Of a stretch of DNA of 13,393 nucleotides, positions 13,392 to 13,393 are shown piece after piece. A program made the position numbers and the translations under genes. Origin of the DNA: Thermodesulfovibrio sp. GTDB lineage: Bacteria; Nitrospirota; Thermodesulfovibrionia; Thermodesulfovibrionales; JdFR-85. The DNA is taken from NCBI GenBank assembly GCA_027016675.1, contig JALUSH010000083.1, positions 1-13,393 of the forward strand. Reading direction: 5' to 3'. Within the stretch, counting starts at the first letter, position 1; the number at the start of each line of letters is the position of its first letter. Below the pieces are notes generated by a model. It searched no databases, had not been told where the DNA came from, and saw only the letters and a program-made list of their open reading frames with translations.

Positions 13392-13393
13392 AC

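Larger units (their letters stand above)
13057..13393 (-). other. ligA upstream region
   Basis: This stretch holds no gene I recognise. Read on the minus strand toward ligA it contains a tandem octamer repeat, a small unassigned ORF, a hairpin and the ligA Shine-Dalgarno. I find no convincing -35/-10 pair. A TTGATG with a TGCTAT 17 bases later (minus strand, near 13225-13255) is too weak to call. The ligA promoter may lie here or beyond the window. Confidence 0.5.

Noticed and set aside
1..13393. CRISPR arrays, tRNA or rRNA genes, insertion sequences
   Set aside because: I found no regularly spaced repeats, tRNA cloverleaf patterns, rRNA signatures or transposase-like frames.

Overview
The window is a bacterial chromosomal segment dominated by the S10-spc-alpha ribosomal protein cluster, read left to right. 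It runs from the 3' end of rpsC through rplP, rpmC, rpsQ, rplN, rplX, rplE, rpsN, rpsH, rplF, rplR, rpsE, rpmD, rplO, secY, map, infA, rpmJ, rpsM, rpsK, rpsD, rpoA and rplQ. Two genes then face it from the right-hand side on the minus strand: ligA and, downstream of it with a 4-base overlap, a small Mth938-domain protein. The last ~310 bases are the ligA upstream region.

The host is a bacterium (bacterial L36, S14, IF1, alpha subunit with CTD, NAD+-dependent ligase). GC content is moderate, Shine-Dalgarno sites are strong and TTG starts are frequent. S14, S4 and L36 are the zinc-binding forms, and L24 carries a CxxC...CxxC tail. This would suit an anaerobic lineage such as Nitrospirota or Desulfobacterota, but I cannot settle the phylum by eye. 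adk, which often sits between secY and map, is absent here.

The genes are packed, often with overlapping stop/start codons (TTGA, TAATG, TGATG, ATGA). They build the two ribosomal subunits, the protein-export channel, N-terminal methionine removal, initiation factor 1 and the RNA polymerase alpha subunit. One good sigma70-type promoter lies at the end of map, so close to infA that the mRNA would be nearly leaderless; infA also has no Shine-Dalgarno.

The most unusual feature follows rplQ. A tiny gene starts on the rplQ stop codon (TGATG), encodes one membrane helix ending in LPKLGVPT, meets an in-frame TGA, and then stays open for 18 more codons including a Cys. About 19 bases after that TGA begins the loop of a hairpin with the geometry of a bacterial SECIS element. 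I read this as a probable 48-residue selenoprotein, missed by ordinary gene calling, coupled to the ribosomal operon. A weaker, speculative case of the same kind lies upstream of ligA. A tandem octamer repeat runs off the right edge.
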